NCBI RefSeq assembly: GCF_003807585.1
Contig: NZ_RMBX01000001.1
Span: forward strand, 558,001-622,000
DNA: 64,000 nucleotides
Direction: 5' to 3'
Source of the DNA: Chitinophaga barathri
Lineage (GTDB): Bacteria; Bacteroidota; Bacteroidia; Chitinophagales; Chitinophagaceae
The notes beneath the pieces are model-generated. The model was not told the origin of the DNA, ran no database searches, and saw nothing but the letters and a program-made list of their open reading frames with translations. A program made the position numbers and the translations under genes. This document shows positions 34,722-44,298 of the stretch, one piece after another (the stretch's first letter is position 1; each line of letters opens with the position of its first letter).

Positions 34722-36701
34722 TCACTTCTTGGTGAATAGCAAATAAGCAAGCTCTGGGTCGGATTTAATGCGTTCCATGGTCTCCTGGACGATCATCGCC
34801 ACTTCGTTTTTGATACGGATATAATTATCCATCACATCCTGCTGCGTGACATTACGGATTTGGGGTAACGGCTCGTAGGCGTCTTCCTCGCGCTTGATTG
34901 CCTCCCAGTCATTTTGTATCTGGCAATGAAACGCTTTGAGCGGCACTGGTTGAGACGGCATGTCGGTAACCACCCCGGCGAACTCGCCGGCTGACAGGTT
35001 TGAAATTCTCGAAGCAGGAACCGCGAACTCCAAATTCGTATTACGGGACATCGAGGTGTCCGTTCGGTTAATACTGACGCTTTCCCGTTCCTGAACGATC
35101 TTTCCGATCCTTTCGCTTACCGTCCGCGCCGTGTCGCCGGTACCTTGTCCGGCGATGATATTGCCACAAATATTGATGACTACATCCGCCTGCTCTTTTG
35201 TGTAGTCCTTGCGGAGTTGCTCGATGCTTTGAACTATAACGAAGATGCTGACCTTATTCTGCCGACAGGTAGCGATTGTCGTATCCAGTGGCTGGAATAT
35301 GGTGGGGTACTCTTCAAAAACCACGGTGCAAGGCTCCATTTTCTGGCGATTCACCAGCTTGAGCATTCTGCTTGTGTAAAGGCTGATGACCGCGCCGTAG
35401 GTCTGCAACTTCACCGGGTTGTTGCCGATACAAAGGATTTTCGGGTCTTCAGGATTGTTTATATCCAAGGAGAAATCGTTGCCGCTCATCACGTAGTAGA
35501 GCTGCGGCGACGACAGGCGAGCCAGACCGATTTTTGCTGAGGCGATCTGTCCTTCGAGTTGCTCCATCGCTCTGTTCGTGTAGGCATTAATATAGGGACT
35601 AAGATATGCGTCCAACTCGCCAGCCTCAACGCTCCCGAGCACAGGAAAGAGCATTTCATAGTCAGCCTGCAGGAGCTCCAGCACATGTGGCAGCGTGCAG
35701 TACCTGCCGTCCTGGTACTGGCGTAAAAACCAGATTACGGCGGTGACAAAATTAATGGCACTTTCCACGAAAAAATCCCCTGCCTTAGCGACAAATGACT
35801 TATTCAATCCGAACAAAATGCTTCGGCTTGCTTCGGCCGCATCGGTAATATCATCCATCATGGTGGGGTCAAGCGGATTGCAGCGGTGGGATTCATTGAG
35901 CCGGTCGAAGTTGATGACACAAAAGCGAGGGATACGCTCGTAACAATGCCGGTTCTTCAGGAAAGCGTTATAGGCCACACGCGTCAGATCATCGTACTTG
36001 AAATCATACACAAATAGCGTTTGCGCGTTTGCAGTACTTTGATAGAGCAGGGATTTAACGATGTAGGCGGTCTTACCAGCGCCGGGACTTCCGCAAATCA
36101 ACGTCCCCCTCAGGCCGTAGATATTAATGAACATATCCCGGACCTTACCCCCGAATCGATACTTACCCGGGAGGTTAATGACAAACCGATCCCGGATGGC
36201 TTGCTCCATCTGCGGGAATGTCTCGTTTTCCAGGTTGAAAATGTCTTTGCGCATTCTCAACTTGATGTAGCGGCTCAACTGTGAGCCACCGGCCAGCATC
36301 ATCAGGAAGCCTACACCGCTAAAGGCGATATAGTAGACAGTCAGGACTGCTGGGGGCAGCGAAACATAGAAGAAAAGAATACTCGCGAAATAGATCGCTG
36401 TGCCAGCGATCACCATGGTGATGACTACCTGCAGGCGGATCTTCTCGTCTTTTTTACCGCGGGTGCCGATCATCGAAACGGCCAGCACAACCCAGATGAA
36501 GAGTTTTGAAAAGTGAACATCTCCAATAAATGCAGCCTGCGCAAAATGCGAAAGAAACCGGGCCACCATTGGGTGGGCAAGTCCCCAACCCTGGAAAGCG
36601 GCGTAGCAAAAGATATAGTAATGGAGCACCAGCAACACGACGCTGGCTTTACGGACAAAGTCGGTAATGGCCCGCAACGCGGGATCAATATCAGGGCCCA
36701 T
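34722..36701 (-). CDS. mobC: VirD4/TraG-type coupling protein (T4CP)
   Basis: 659 residues. Two or three N-terminal membrane segments (VVLLVLHYYIFCYAAF; LFIWVVLAVSMIG; VITMVIAGTAIYFASILFFY) anchor a cytoplasmic ATPase with Walker A GSPGAGKTA and Walker B VVFEEYPTI. Downstream NICGNIIAGQGTGDTARTVS matches the conserved C-terminal motif. Coupling proteins bring the relaxase-DNA complex to the conjugation channel. It is 47 bases downstream of the relaxase gene, the usual mobA-mobB-mobC order. In Bacteroidota this coupling protein is called MobC; other authors use that name for the relaxosome protein, hence caution. Confidence 0.93.
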   Translation of the reverse strand: MGPDIDPALRAITDFVRKASVVLLVLHYYIFCYAAFQGWGLAHPMVARFLSHFAQAAFIGDVHFSKLFIWVVLAVSMIGTRGKKDEKIRLQVVITMVIAGTAIYFASILFFYVSLPPAVLTVYYIAFSGVGFLMMLAGGSQLSRYIKLRMRKDIFNLENETFPQMEQAIRDRFVINLPGKYRFGGKVRDMFINIYGLRGTLICGSPGAGKTAYIVKSLLYQSTANAQTLFVYDFKYDDLTRVAYNAFLKNRHCYERIPRFCVINFDRLNESHRCNPLDPTMMDDITDAAEASRSILFGLNKSFVAKAGDFFVESAINFVTAVIWFLRQYQDGRYCTLPHVLELLQADYEMLFPVLGSVEAGELDAYLSPYINAYTNRAMEQLEGQIASAKIGLARLSSPQLYYVMSGNDFSLDINNPEDPKILCIGNNPVKLQTYGAVISLYTSRMLKLVNRQKMEPCTVVFEEYPTIFQPLDTTIATCRQNKVSIFVIVQSIEQLRKDYTKEQADVVINICGNIIAGQGTGDTARTVSERIGKIVQERESVSINRTDTSMSRNTNLEFAVPASRISNLSAGEFAGVVTDMPSQPVPLKAFHCQIQNDWEAIKREEDAYEPLPQIRNVTQQDVMDNYIRIKNEVAMIVQETMERIKSDPELAYLLFTKK

Positions 36702-36748
36702 AGCCTCGTTTTTTTAAGTGATGGAATGGCATGGCGCCTGGCCCGAGG

Positions 36749-38245
36749 CTATAGCCGGCGCTGCCTTTTCTTCTTCTTTTTCTTGGTCAGGAAGTGGTGT
36801 GGAGTATAATTTGAAGTGTAGGTGTAATCCAAGGCATCCTGTGTACCCTTGACGATCTCTTGCCAACCGGCCCGGATTTGCTGGCGGCCGAATCTTTCCA
36901 GCGCTCTGGCTATCCCTGTGGTCGGTTGGGGCGTACGGTGACGTGCTTTAGAGGGGGCCCCGGCCATGGTCGCCAGCCATGCCCGTACCCGCGGCGGCAT
37001 ACGCACGTAAGCATCAGTAGGGGTATCGACCCTACCCATCCAGTATTGCGATTTGCCGTCTTTTCCCTGGCTCACATGGATAAAGAGCCCCTGCTCGGCC
37101 CATGCTTTCAGGATGGATTGCGGCGTGCGGCGAAAATCAGTCCGGGCTATCACGTTGCGTACGTAAACACCATTGAAAGCGGTATCCGGCGTTTGAGGCG
37201 GCGAGAGCTTGCGAAGGACCGCTGCTGCACCTAAGTCTTTCCGCAAATCTGACCCGGAAAATACGACGCGGGTATGCGTATCTATAAAGGTCAGCCCGAA
37301 GATCCGGTCGTTTTTCCCGCGATGGAAGTGCGCCTTAATGCCGAACCGGCCGATCTCATCGCAGAAAGATTCAAGGCTGGAGCAGGACCTGACCGCGTCC
37401 GATACTATACGGGTAACCCGGCCCCGGAAGCGCTCGCGCTGCTCTTCCTTTACACTGAAGATTTGGCGTAACACCTTCATGGTTGGCCGTTCATGGATGG
37501 CTGAAGCGTTGACCTGCCGGCCTACTTTTTCGCCATGAGGGCCGAGCATACTATATACAAGACCATCTACGTCGCGCCGCTTGCTGCCCGACTCACCAGG
37601 GTCGGCCATGATGTTATATTGCCGCAAGACAGCGTTGAAGTCGCCAAGCGAGGCGAACTTGTACTGGGCAATCACCATGCGCACGATATTGGATATGGCG
37701 CGCTTGGTTTCCTGGTGACCATAGCGGAGCGCCTCTGCATCTAAGGACAGGTTTTGCTCTCCCTGCCTCTGGCCCCTTCCCTCTGCTTTTATCAGTGCAA
37801 ACTCATCTTCTATCTGCTTGCGGGCGGGCTCGGCGACATCGCGGATAAACCAGTCTTCCGGCATTTGCGTGCCGTCCCGACGAATATTAGTGGTTACGAT
37901 ATGCAGGTGCGGATGGGCAGTATCCGTGTGCTGGTAAATCAGCGCCGGTTGGTCGCCGTACCCCACCAGGTCGATGTATCGCTGAGCGATTTCAATCATC
38001 CGCTCAGGAGAGAGCATTTCTTCCGGCGGGAAGCTCAAAACAAAATGCACAGCGTTGCGCATCGCTCCTGCATTAAGGCTCGTTATTTTTTGGAAGCGCC
38101 GGGATTTTTGCAGTGCATTGAGCGCATCGGGATCGGCGCCAAAACCCGATGCCTCCAGGCATATGCCGGTACCTTCCTGAACCTTGGCCTCATTGTACCG
38201 GATCAGTCCATCGAGGTCGCAACCATATATCACTTTTGCAACCAC
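36749..38245 (-). CDS. mobB: relaxase/mobilisation nuclease (MobB type)
   Basis: 498 residues. The N-terminal 160 residues hold the relaxase fold: VHFVLSFPPEEM, RYIDLVGYGDQPALIYQHTD and the metal-binding histidine triad TDTAHPHLHIVTTNI (H-x-H). The catalytic Tyr is probably in the N-terminal YGCDLDGLIRY region. A linker and a C-terminal very basic tail (KKKKKKRQRRL) follow. The enzyme nicks the transfer origin and stays bound to the 5' end. The start at 38245 lies inside the 3' end of the ribbon-helix-helix gene (16-base overlap), so the two are translationally coupled. Confidence 0.93.
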   Translation of the reverse strand: MVAKVIYGCDLDGLIRYNEAKVQEGTGICLEASGFGADPDALNALQKSRRFQKITSLNAGAMRNAVHFVLSFPPEEMLSPERMIEIAQRYIDLVGYGDQPALIYQHTDTAHPHLHIVTTNIRRDGTQMPEDWFIRDVAEPARKQIEDEFALIKAEGRGQRQGEQNLSLDAEALRYGHQETKRAISNIVRMVIAQYKFASLGDFNAVLRQYNIMADPGESGSKRRDVDGLVYSMLGPHGEKVGRQVNASAIHERPTMKVLRQIFSVKEEQRERFRGRVTRIVSDAVRSCSSLESFCDEIGRFGIKAHFHRGKNDRIFGLTFIDTHTRVVFSGSDLRKDLGAAAVLRKLSPPQTPDTAFNGVYVRNVIARTDFRRTPQSILKAWAEQGLFIHVSQGKDGKSQYWMGRVDTPTDAYVRMPPRVRAWLATMAGAPSKARHRTPQPTTGIARALERFGRQQIRAGWQEIVKGTQDALDYTYTSNYTPHHFLTKKKKKKRQRRL

Positions 38246-38634
38246 TGCTTGGAAAATTGGGCGATAATCGAAAGCAGCGCGTCGGTCTTCATCCCGACTT
38301 CGCGGTACGCCGTAGCCACCTCCTGCAGCCGTTCCATCCTCGCCGCTGTACCCGCCGTAGAATGGAAAACCCGCGTAGTTTGATTTACATTTTGACCAAT
38401 GGCCTGCAGCTCACGACGGATACGAACCAACTCCTCCATCACCAGGTCAAGGCTGCCGTCAACCGTGAAAATGGTGACCTTCTGCTCACACAGTATGGTG
38501 CGCACCAGCTCACTCATACTACGATGGTGGCTTTGGTTTAGGAGTCCGGTTAGCCGCTGAAAATGCTCATCGTTAATACGCGTTTTGACGATATTGCGCA
38601 GGTGTCTCCCCTCCTCTTTCTTTTTCCTTCCCAT
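38230..38634 (-). CDS. mobA: ribbon-helix-helix relaxosome accessory protein (MobA/MobC family)
   Basis: 134 residues from ATG 38634 (MGRKKKEEGRHLRN), chosen because upstream codons have no protein character. The N-terminal NIVKTRINDEHFQRLTGLLN followed by HRSMSELVRTILCEQ is a ribbon-helix-helix DNA-binding domain. The C-terminal half is a helical repeat (LDLVMEELVRIRRELQAIGQ, then NVNQTTR), the plasmid-mobilisation MobC domain. It binds near the transfer origin and helps relaxase to nick. Overlaps mobB by 16 bases. Confidence 0.88.
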   Translation of the reverse strand: MGRKKKEEGRHLRNIVKTRINDEHFQRLTGLLNQSHHRSMSELVRTILCEQKVTIFTVDGSLDLVMEELVRIRRELQAIGQNVNQTTRVFHSTAGTAARMERLQEVATAYREVGMKTDALLSIIAQFSKQWLQK

Positions 38635-38734
38635 AACTACACATTGTAAGCGCTGCCATGATGGCAAACGCCTGTAACAACTACACAGCCGACTTCGGAG
38701 GCCATTTTTGTGTACATTTTCACATCTTGCTGGG

Positions 38735-38750
38735 CAGCGCAAACGCGCTG
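38735..38750. repeat. inverted repeat upstream of mobA, candidate transfer-origin hairpin
   Basis: CAGCGC-AAAC-GCGCTG: perfect 6-bp stem with a 4-base loop, about 100 bases upstream of the mobA start in the only gap (38635-38849) of the mobilisation operon. Transfer origins of related elements usually lie beside the relaxosome genes and contain an inverted repeat near the nick site. No nick motif can be recognised, so this is only a candidate. Confidence 0.3.
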
Positions 38751-38849
38751 TTCCCCTGCGGTGAGGCGAGTCCTCAGCAACCCGGTGTCCAACAAAACAG
38801 CGTTGCAGATCGGAAACGCTGACAGCCTGACACATAGATACTGCCCATC

Positions 38850-39158
38850 CTATCCAACGTTTACCCGTCGAAAAATGGCAATATCCCGGACACCTTTCTC
38901 CCGGACATTATCTTTTAGATCCATCCAGAGCCGGATGTTGTAATCTGCTAATTCAATAACGTCTTCAACGGTGAGGCCAAAGGGATTGGCGACGGATCGC
39001 TTCCTGTTATCTCCTTCCGGGACTTCTACCAAACCGAGTATGCTGGTAGTAAATCCTTCGCCCACTTCCAGGGTCGGCGTGATGGTTATGCTGTTGCCAG
39101 CCATCTTTATCACACGGTCGTTGCTGAGTACCAGCGTGCGTTTCTTTTGCGTTGCCAT
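38850..39158 (-). CDS. small element-encoded protein, unknown
   Basis: 102 residues, ATG 39158: MATQKKRTLVLSNDRVIKMA then beta-rich SITITPTLEVGEGFTTSILG and a helical middle (VEDVIELADYNIRLWMDLKD). No signal peptide. Third of three closely spaced minus-strand genes before the mobilisation genes (24 bases from the preceding stop). Family not recognised. Confidence 0.65.
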   Translation of the reverse strand: MATQKKRTLVLSNDRVIKMAGNSITITPTLEVGEGFTTSILGLVEVPEGDNRKRSVANPFGLTVEDVIELADYNIRLWMDLKDNVREKGVRDIAIFRRVNVG

Positions 39159-39182
39159 AATTTAAAATTTGATCGTTCACTC

Positions 39183-39806
39183 TTACATCTTGCGGCCAAC
39201 TCGATCCTTCAATACCGGCCGCCGGCCAACTTGGCGTGTGGGGAAATTCAATTTGAGGGGATTATAAATGGAGCTCAACCTATCCACCATAAAAAAAGTT
39301 GCACTCCGTTTGATGGACTCTGGCAGTTCGCTTTCAACGAGAAAATCCCCCGGTTTTATATCACGCATCATTAACCGTACTACTATGCGCTGAAGTTGAC
39401 TTTCTCCCTCCTCCGTGCTGGCTATTTCCTGAACCGGCTTGTGGAGCCGCCAAACCCGAAAACGCATCGACTGGCCTTTATAAATGGATAAGCAGTCCTT
39501 GAGCCATGATGGCCGAAACACCTCGCTGGTAAACTCTTCTTTTACCATACGGTGATGCAACCAGGCATCGTAAACAGCGGTGTTTAGCGTTTGTAAGGAA
39601 CGCTGTTTCGAATAAAATAACTCCGCTTTAAGCTCCAAGCGACGCGCATTTTCATTGGAATCAACTCTTATCCAAAACTCATTTGAACCGGCCCTCTTTC
39701 GTGTTTGGCCTACACGGCGACCATTGATGTATAGATCGGCCGTTACCTCTCCGTTTGATTCGGCGCCCACATAATTGTCTATTACATTTTTAATTTTCAC
39801 CCTCAT
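39183..39806 (-). CDS. element-encoded protein, unknown
   Basis: 207 residues from ATG 39806 (a TTG 9 bases upstream is less likely). N-terminal beta-rich domain (EVTADLYINGRRVGQTRKRA; ARRLELKAELFYSKQRSLQT), basic C-terminus (VGRRPVLKDRVGRKM). No signal or membrane segment. Starts 12 bases after the stop of the gene before it, same operon. Possibly a DNA-binding or replication accessory protein because of the basic end; not recognised. Confidence 0.65.
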   Translation of the reverse strand: MRVKIKNVIDNYVGAESNGEVTADLYINGRRVGQTRKRAGSNEFWIRVDSNENARRLELKAELFYSKQRSLQTLNTAVYDAWLHHRMVKEEFTSEVFRPSWLKDCLSIYKGQSMRFRVWRLHKPVQEIASTEEGESQLQRIVVRLMMRDIKPGDFLVESELPESIKRSATFFMVDRLSSIYNPLKLNFPTRQVGRRPVLKDRVGRKM

Positions 39807-39818
39807 GCCAACCAATTT

Positions 39819-40286
39819 TTATCGTGACCGCCTTGCATTCCAGCCTCTTAGCTGCACTGGTTCGCTTCTCCATTTCCAACGCATCATCCGGTCGAAAAAT
39901 TCCCGCATCGATGCGGCAGGCGCATTACTTTGCTGGAAGTATACTGGTGGTAGCCGGAAACGTTCCGCTCGAACGACGGCCGGCGCAATCCCGGGTGGCG
40001 GGTCTACCTTGTGGAGGGTAGCGTATCCAACCGGGTCGAGTTTATCGGGACCGTCGAAGCGATATAAGCGGGTGCCAGAGGGAAGCCCTTCGGCCAACAA
40101 TTCCGGACTGACAATGCCGGTACCTTCCCTATAAAAGATGAGAAATTTGTTTTCGGCTTGCAGGTATGGTAAGTCTGCCAACGGAATAACAGCGCTGTTG
40201 TCTCCGACCTTGGTAAGCAGCCCCGCAGCAACATTTGCCTCATAGATATCTCTACCGAACTGGATCATTGGGAACTGTCGCGTCAT
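39819..40286 (-). CDS. element-encoded protein, unknown
   Basis: 155 residues from ATG 40286 (MTRQFPMIQFGRDIYEANVA). Contains VIPLADLPYLQAENKFLIFY and ends with a basic segment (MMRWKWRSEPVQLRGWNARRSR, trimmed here to WKWRSEPVQLRGWNARR). The start region IYEANVAAGLLTK reads as a compact globular domain. First gene of the three-gene unit before the mobilisation genes. Family not recognised. Confidence 0.65.
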   Translation of the reverse strand: MTRQFPMIQFGRDIYEANVAAGLLTKVGDNSAVIPLADLPYLQAENKFLIFYREGTGIVSPELLAEGLPSGTRLYRFDGPDKLDPVGYATLHKVDPPPGIAPAVVRAERFRLPPVYFQQSNAPAASMREFFDRMMRWKWRSEPVQLRGWNARRSR

Positions 40287-41265
40287 GGACAAATTAATTT
40301 AGGGATGAAAGAAATAGTTAAGAGTTTTGAAGTCATAAAACCCATGGGATCATCTTGGGGGCAAGCAGAAACAGGTCGAAGCTCTCCTGCTGTCCGTCTG
40401 TCGTAATGAAACATAAAGTCGGAGGAAAAGCAGGTGCAACTAGCCCGTCCCGCATCCTGATTTCCGGGACATTTTCCAATGCTTTTTTGCAGTCGACGAT
40501 GGTTTCATGGGCATTTTTATTTCAATTAGTTAACCGGTGCCGTGAGTTACCAAGTGAGGCAACCAGTACAAGGTCAAAAGTGCGACACCTTGGAAAAGAA
40601 AAAGTACAGGTTAATGGAGTGGTGATTAATTTCGTAACGGTTTCTACGAGGTTTTTAGCGATGATTCCAGTCTCGCACCCACGAAAAACCTTCTGGGATC
40701 TTGCAACTTTTTTTTGTAAAATGTAGCAGAATGCCTAACCTTGTATTGAATTTCCAACTTAAATATCTCCGCTAAAAAATTCCAGCCGACGCCGCTGGGA
40801 TAATTCACAAAATGCCTTGAACCGGAAAATTTTTCCGGAAGCCTTCGTGAACAATTTGACTGTTTACCGGTCTGCATTTCCCTGCCGTGATCGACCGGAA
40901 GTATTCGGATGATCACCGGTTTGATGTTGGCGTATGCAACTTGAGGAGTGACAATTTGCGCTCAGGAATGCCCAACGCAATGGGGTTTTGATGCACATCT
41001 TCGGGAGCAATATCCCGCAGTGTTGCCAGAAATTCCCTTATACGTGCCCCAGCAGTGGCCATGGGCGAACCTCAAGAAAAAACTGACGTCCCGCATGCTC
41101 AGGGGAAAGTGTTTGCGCTCATTGCTGCGGCATCATCTCAACCGATTTTCCGGGCAAATCCATCTCTAAATCAGGAGAAAATGGATCATCGCCTATACAT
41201 AACTACCGGGGATATCGCCTTCGGTGGTATCGGTAAGTTGCCCTTACCTTTTAAAACATGCAATC
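40287..41265. other. non-coding gap
   Basis: About 980 bases between divergent genes. Only short overlapping frames occur (for example 40644-40916 minus and 40948-41169 plus), none protein-like. It separates the mobilisation block from the plus-strand envelope/RHS block and probably contains promoters for both directions. No repeat or insertion-sequence end was seen. Confidence 0.4.
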
Positions 41266-41760
41266 ATGTACAGCGAAAGTCACGAAGGGATTATTGCTGA
41301 GACAAACTGGTCGTGCGACGAGCTGGGAATAATCCTTTCGGTAAGTACGCATCAATTGCCATTGACCCCTCCTGGGCCGCGGGGTGAGCTCACGGAGCTG
41401 ACCGGCTTTTACTTCCGTCCCTACCTTGGTTGGGTGCTCATCAGCTACCGGGGTTACCGATCAGCCTGCCAGTTTTGCGCTCATGAAATGCCTTCGCGGA
41501 TTGAATGGCCGCTATCAATAATGCAATTAAATGTGACCAACCATACAACGCAGGAAACCGAAAAAATGGCGTATCTGTTGACTGACGCAGCTCGCCGGCA
41601 AATGAGGGATATGTTGGAGAAGCAACGATTAAGATATCGTAATGCTACTGATCTGGCGGCGGAGTATAATGCTGTTGAGAACATCGTCCCTGTATCGTTC
41701 ATGTTTTTCATGGCCGGACTGCCATCGCTATCGGGAGGTAGGACCACTTTGCCGTTATAA
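41266..41760 (+). CDS. unrecognised protein
   Basis: 164 residues from ATG 41266 (MYSESHEGIIAETN); a GTG at 41224 could extend it. Holds GFYFRPYLGWVLISYRGYRS and, later, LTDAARRQMRDMLEKQRLRY, then a C-terminal NIVPVSFMFFMAGLP. No signal peptide is clear. The reverse strand also has a long frame here, so coding status is less certain than for its neighbours. Confidence 0.45.
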   Translation: MYSESHEGIIAETNWSCDELGIILSVSTHQLPLTPPGPRGELTELTGFYFRPYLGWVLISYRGYRSACQFCAHEMPSRIEWPLSIMQLNVTNHTTQETEKMAYLLTDAARRQMRDMLEKQRLRYRNATDLAAEYNAVENIVPVSFMFFMAGLPSLSGGRTTLPL

Positions 41761-42025
41761 GTGGTCAGGTGGCAGCTCCGACCATGAATGTCGTTTTCCC
41801 CTTTTCCAGGAGGGATGGCCCAACCAAACATTTGTGGTTCTCTTTTAGACCACATTTCATTCCGGGATCAACCGATACGGTTGTGCATTTTGTATACGCA
41901 TTAAAGGATACCCAATTGTTTTTCTTTTAAGAGAAATACTGGCGATAAGAATACAACCAGAAAGAAATCAAAAAGTGTCAACAAGGGGTGCTATTAAGCG
42001 GCCACTTGAAAAGCTTGATTCTATT

Positions 42026-42505
42026 ATGATCAACAATACAAATAAATTATCCCTCCGTATCTCCGTGATTTTGTGCATGCTCAGTGCATGTAAGAAGGGG
42101 TCCCTGGATGTGAATCCTAGCTATGCCATCGCCACCATTACGGCGAGACAGCACCTGAACGCTGCCATTTACGCCAGTAAATGGAGTAGCGAGACTTTAT
42201 TGGAAGTTAAGGGCACAACTTTTCGATTCAGGAATAATTTCAACGGACGGCTGGGGGATTCTGTTTCAGTGGGCTACTATCAGGGAGGACAATTAATCCG
42301 TACGAAAGTATACTGTGATTGGGATTATATCAACGCTGAAGTCAGGAAAAAGCTAACAGCGGCAGTCTTCAAGATACTGACAGATGACGCTGATCCTCGT
42401 CGGTGGAGGACAATTTTGAAGTTTGACCTGGAACTTCAGGTCCCCCGTTTGCGCCAAACAGACACTGTCGTTTATTTCAAATATCCATTCTCAGCATTCT
42501 ACTAA
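42026..42505 (+). CDS. small putative lipoprotein before the 382-residue envelope protein
   Basis: 159 residues from ATG 42026. MINNTNKLSLRISVILCMLSACKKG has a lipoprotein signal with lipobox L-S-A-C (first part given as NKLSLRISVILCMLSACK). The mature part contains beta strands with TLLEVKGTTFRFRNNFNGRL and KFDLELQVPRLRQTDTVVYF. Stop codon three bases before the next gene, so co-translated with it. Function unknown. Confidence 0.65.
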   Translation: MINNTNKLSLRISVILCMLSACKKGSLDVNPSYAIATITARQHLNAAIYASKWSSETLLEVKGTTFRFRNNFNGRLGDSVSVGYYQGGQLIRTKVYCDWDYINAEVRKKLTAAVFKILTDDADPRRWRTILKFDLELQVPRLRQTDTVVYFKYPFSAFY

Positions 42506-42508
42506 CCC

Positions 42509-43657
42509 ATGAAGCATCTTGTTGTAACATTAACTGTAGCATTTTGCATGATTGCTACTTCCTTCTCCCAAGTGAAACTCAATGCCTTCATGAAGCATAG
42601 AGATTTGGGTTCGCTTAAAGGAGCAATAAGAAACTGCGAACCCTGTTTTTACGATCCCTCGAATCTTTTCTTTTACGAAGATAGTACCGGTAGGAAGATC
42701 TCTGTCAATCCTGATGTGGTGGACTTGATTAAAGTAGATGGCCTTGGCGTTTTCCGTAGCTTTCCGTTAAAGATTAATGGACCTGGAAATTTTGTCTTGG
42801 ACGAGCGGAGATTTGTACGAACGGTCTTTAAAGGCATGCCTTTTTCTCTCTTGGAAAGTGAGATTGAAGGTTACCGGTATTTTCTTTATGAAGACCGAAC
42901 GAAGGGCAAAGTAGGAATCTGGAGATGGAGTCAAATTGAGGAGCAACAGTATGAACAAGCAGGTGATTACCTAAATCAACTACAACAATTTGCGGCGCGG
43001 GAGCAGGTTATTATTCCCCTGGAATTTTTGCAGAATGGCCGCTATGAGGTGGGACAACTGATTTGGGTGACCAAATTACTCAATAGGGATTCCAGTTGGA
43101 TCAAACCCCTCGATACATCAGATTATGACCGTTGCCCCACCCGTTGGTCTGTTTCTGTCCGGGGCACTTTTGGCCGGCAGCAATATTTTTCTCCAATTAA
43201 ACAATCAGGACCAACAATCGAATTTGGTATTGCTCGGGATTTTCAGGATGAAGCAGAAGAAAGTATTGTTAGTCTTGGTGCTGCATTCGGGTACTCTGTC
43301 AGTTCGGGTCGAGGAAACTTGGGAGGTAAAAACATACAACTGGCTTTTGAGGAATTCTTTATAAAACCAAGTATCATGGGAGCGCTCGATGTGGGTGAAC
43401 CGATCGTGGGCATGCCGCTCTATCTTGGCCTGAGATACGGATATTATTTCTCTTATTATAATCAGGCATTCACTATCGATGGGCAGTTGGGGGAAGAAGG
43501 TTTGAAGAGGGACCAGAAACGAAGCTCCATTGAAGTAGACTTACAATTAAAATTGAAGCGCAACTTGGCGGCGGAGATTGCATTTGCGTTAAACACAAAT
43601 AGAGAAGACCTGCCAAGTGTAAATTTATTTGTAGGCGCCTATTTCAGGTGGCACTGA
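42509..43657 (+). CDS. exported protein with outer-membrane barrel-like C-terminus
   Basis: 382 residues. Signal MKHLVVTLTVAFCMIATSFS, cleavage near SFSQ. Residues 20-200 are mixed, with a Cys-rich NCEPCFYDPSN; from about 210 a beta-barrel-like region (GTFGRQQYFSPIKQSGPTIE; LGLRYGYYFSYYNQAF; LQLKLKRNLAAEIAF) ends FVGAYFRWH, a terminal aromatic as in outer-membrane proteins. Three bases after the small lipoprotein gene. Not a named family. Confidence 0.65.
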   Translation: MKHLVVTLTVAFCMIATSFSQVKLNAFMKHRDLGSLKGAIRNCEPCFYDPSNLFFYEDSTGRKISVNPDVVDLIKVDGLGVFRSFPLKINGPGNFVLDERRFVRTVFKGMPFSLLESEIEGYRYFLYEDRTKGKVGIWRWSQIEEQQYEQAGDYLNQLQQFAAREQVIIPLEFLQNGRYEVGQLIWVTKLLNRDSSWIKPLDTSDYDRCPTRWSVSVRGTFGRQQYFSPIKQSGPTIEFGIARDFQDEAEESIVSLGAAFGYSVSSGRGNLGGKNIQLAFEEFFIKPSIMGALDVGEPIVGMPLYLGLRYGYYFSYYNQAFTIDGQLGEEGLKRDQKRSSIEVDLQLKLKRNLAAEIAFALNTNREDLPSVNLFVGAYFRWH

Positions 43658-44298
43658 CCAATCAAATGAAGCGGTATGGGATTCGACGAAAAGGAAATAC
43701 AGAGATAAGAAGATAACAAAAAATGCCCATGTTCAATTTTTACCTTTTCCGTACGACACCCTTACGACGAAATGGCGATAATATCCCATGTTGCCGTCCG
43801 ATAGAACGCAAGGTACCAGCGGTATTTCGATGGCGCTTTTGCCAGAGGGTGCCAGATCTCCTGCAGTCAGATCCGATAATCATAGCATGCGACTGAATAG
43901 GCTCACTACAATACCTCCGGCCTCCATTACGCGCATGCGCAATGGCGACCTGCAACTGGCCGCTACGCTTGGCAGTGTGACCCAGCAATCATTGCTACTG
44001 TCCAGATTGGGACGAGAAGAGCACCTAAAATGGCAATTTGTGCCTACGGTAGGTACAGGCTGTAACACTGAGGCCGAAGCAGCCTGGGAAAAAAATGATG
44101 GCTCCTTCAGTCTAACGGGAACAACGGAAGGCGCTCCCTTCTGTGTAAGGGTTGAGGAAAAATGATAGCAGAATGGCAATGCACATGATCCGAAAACGAA
44201 AGATGTGAAGGTTCAAGAGTAGTTATGCCCTTGGCTGCTATGCAGCCAAACTCATTATAGAAGGAAACTAAATTGCTTATTCACCAAAACCTCTGCTT
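43658..44298 (+). other. gap with hairpin before the RHS operon
   Basis: A 125-codon plus frame at 43788-44165 ends with a protein-like stretch (LTGTTEGAPFCVRVEE) but overlaps a frame on the other strand and has no recognised family, so I do not call it. A perfect hairpin (TTGGCTGC-TAT-GCAGCCAA, 44231-44249) lies 50 bases before the RHS operon start and could be an operator or a 5'-leader structure. Confidence 0.4.

Noticed and set aside
43788..44165. Possible small gene upstream of the RHS operon.
   Set aside because: Competing frames on both strands and no recognised family; left as a note in the gap entry.
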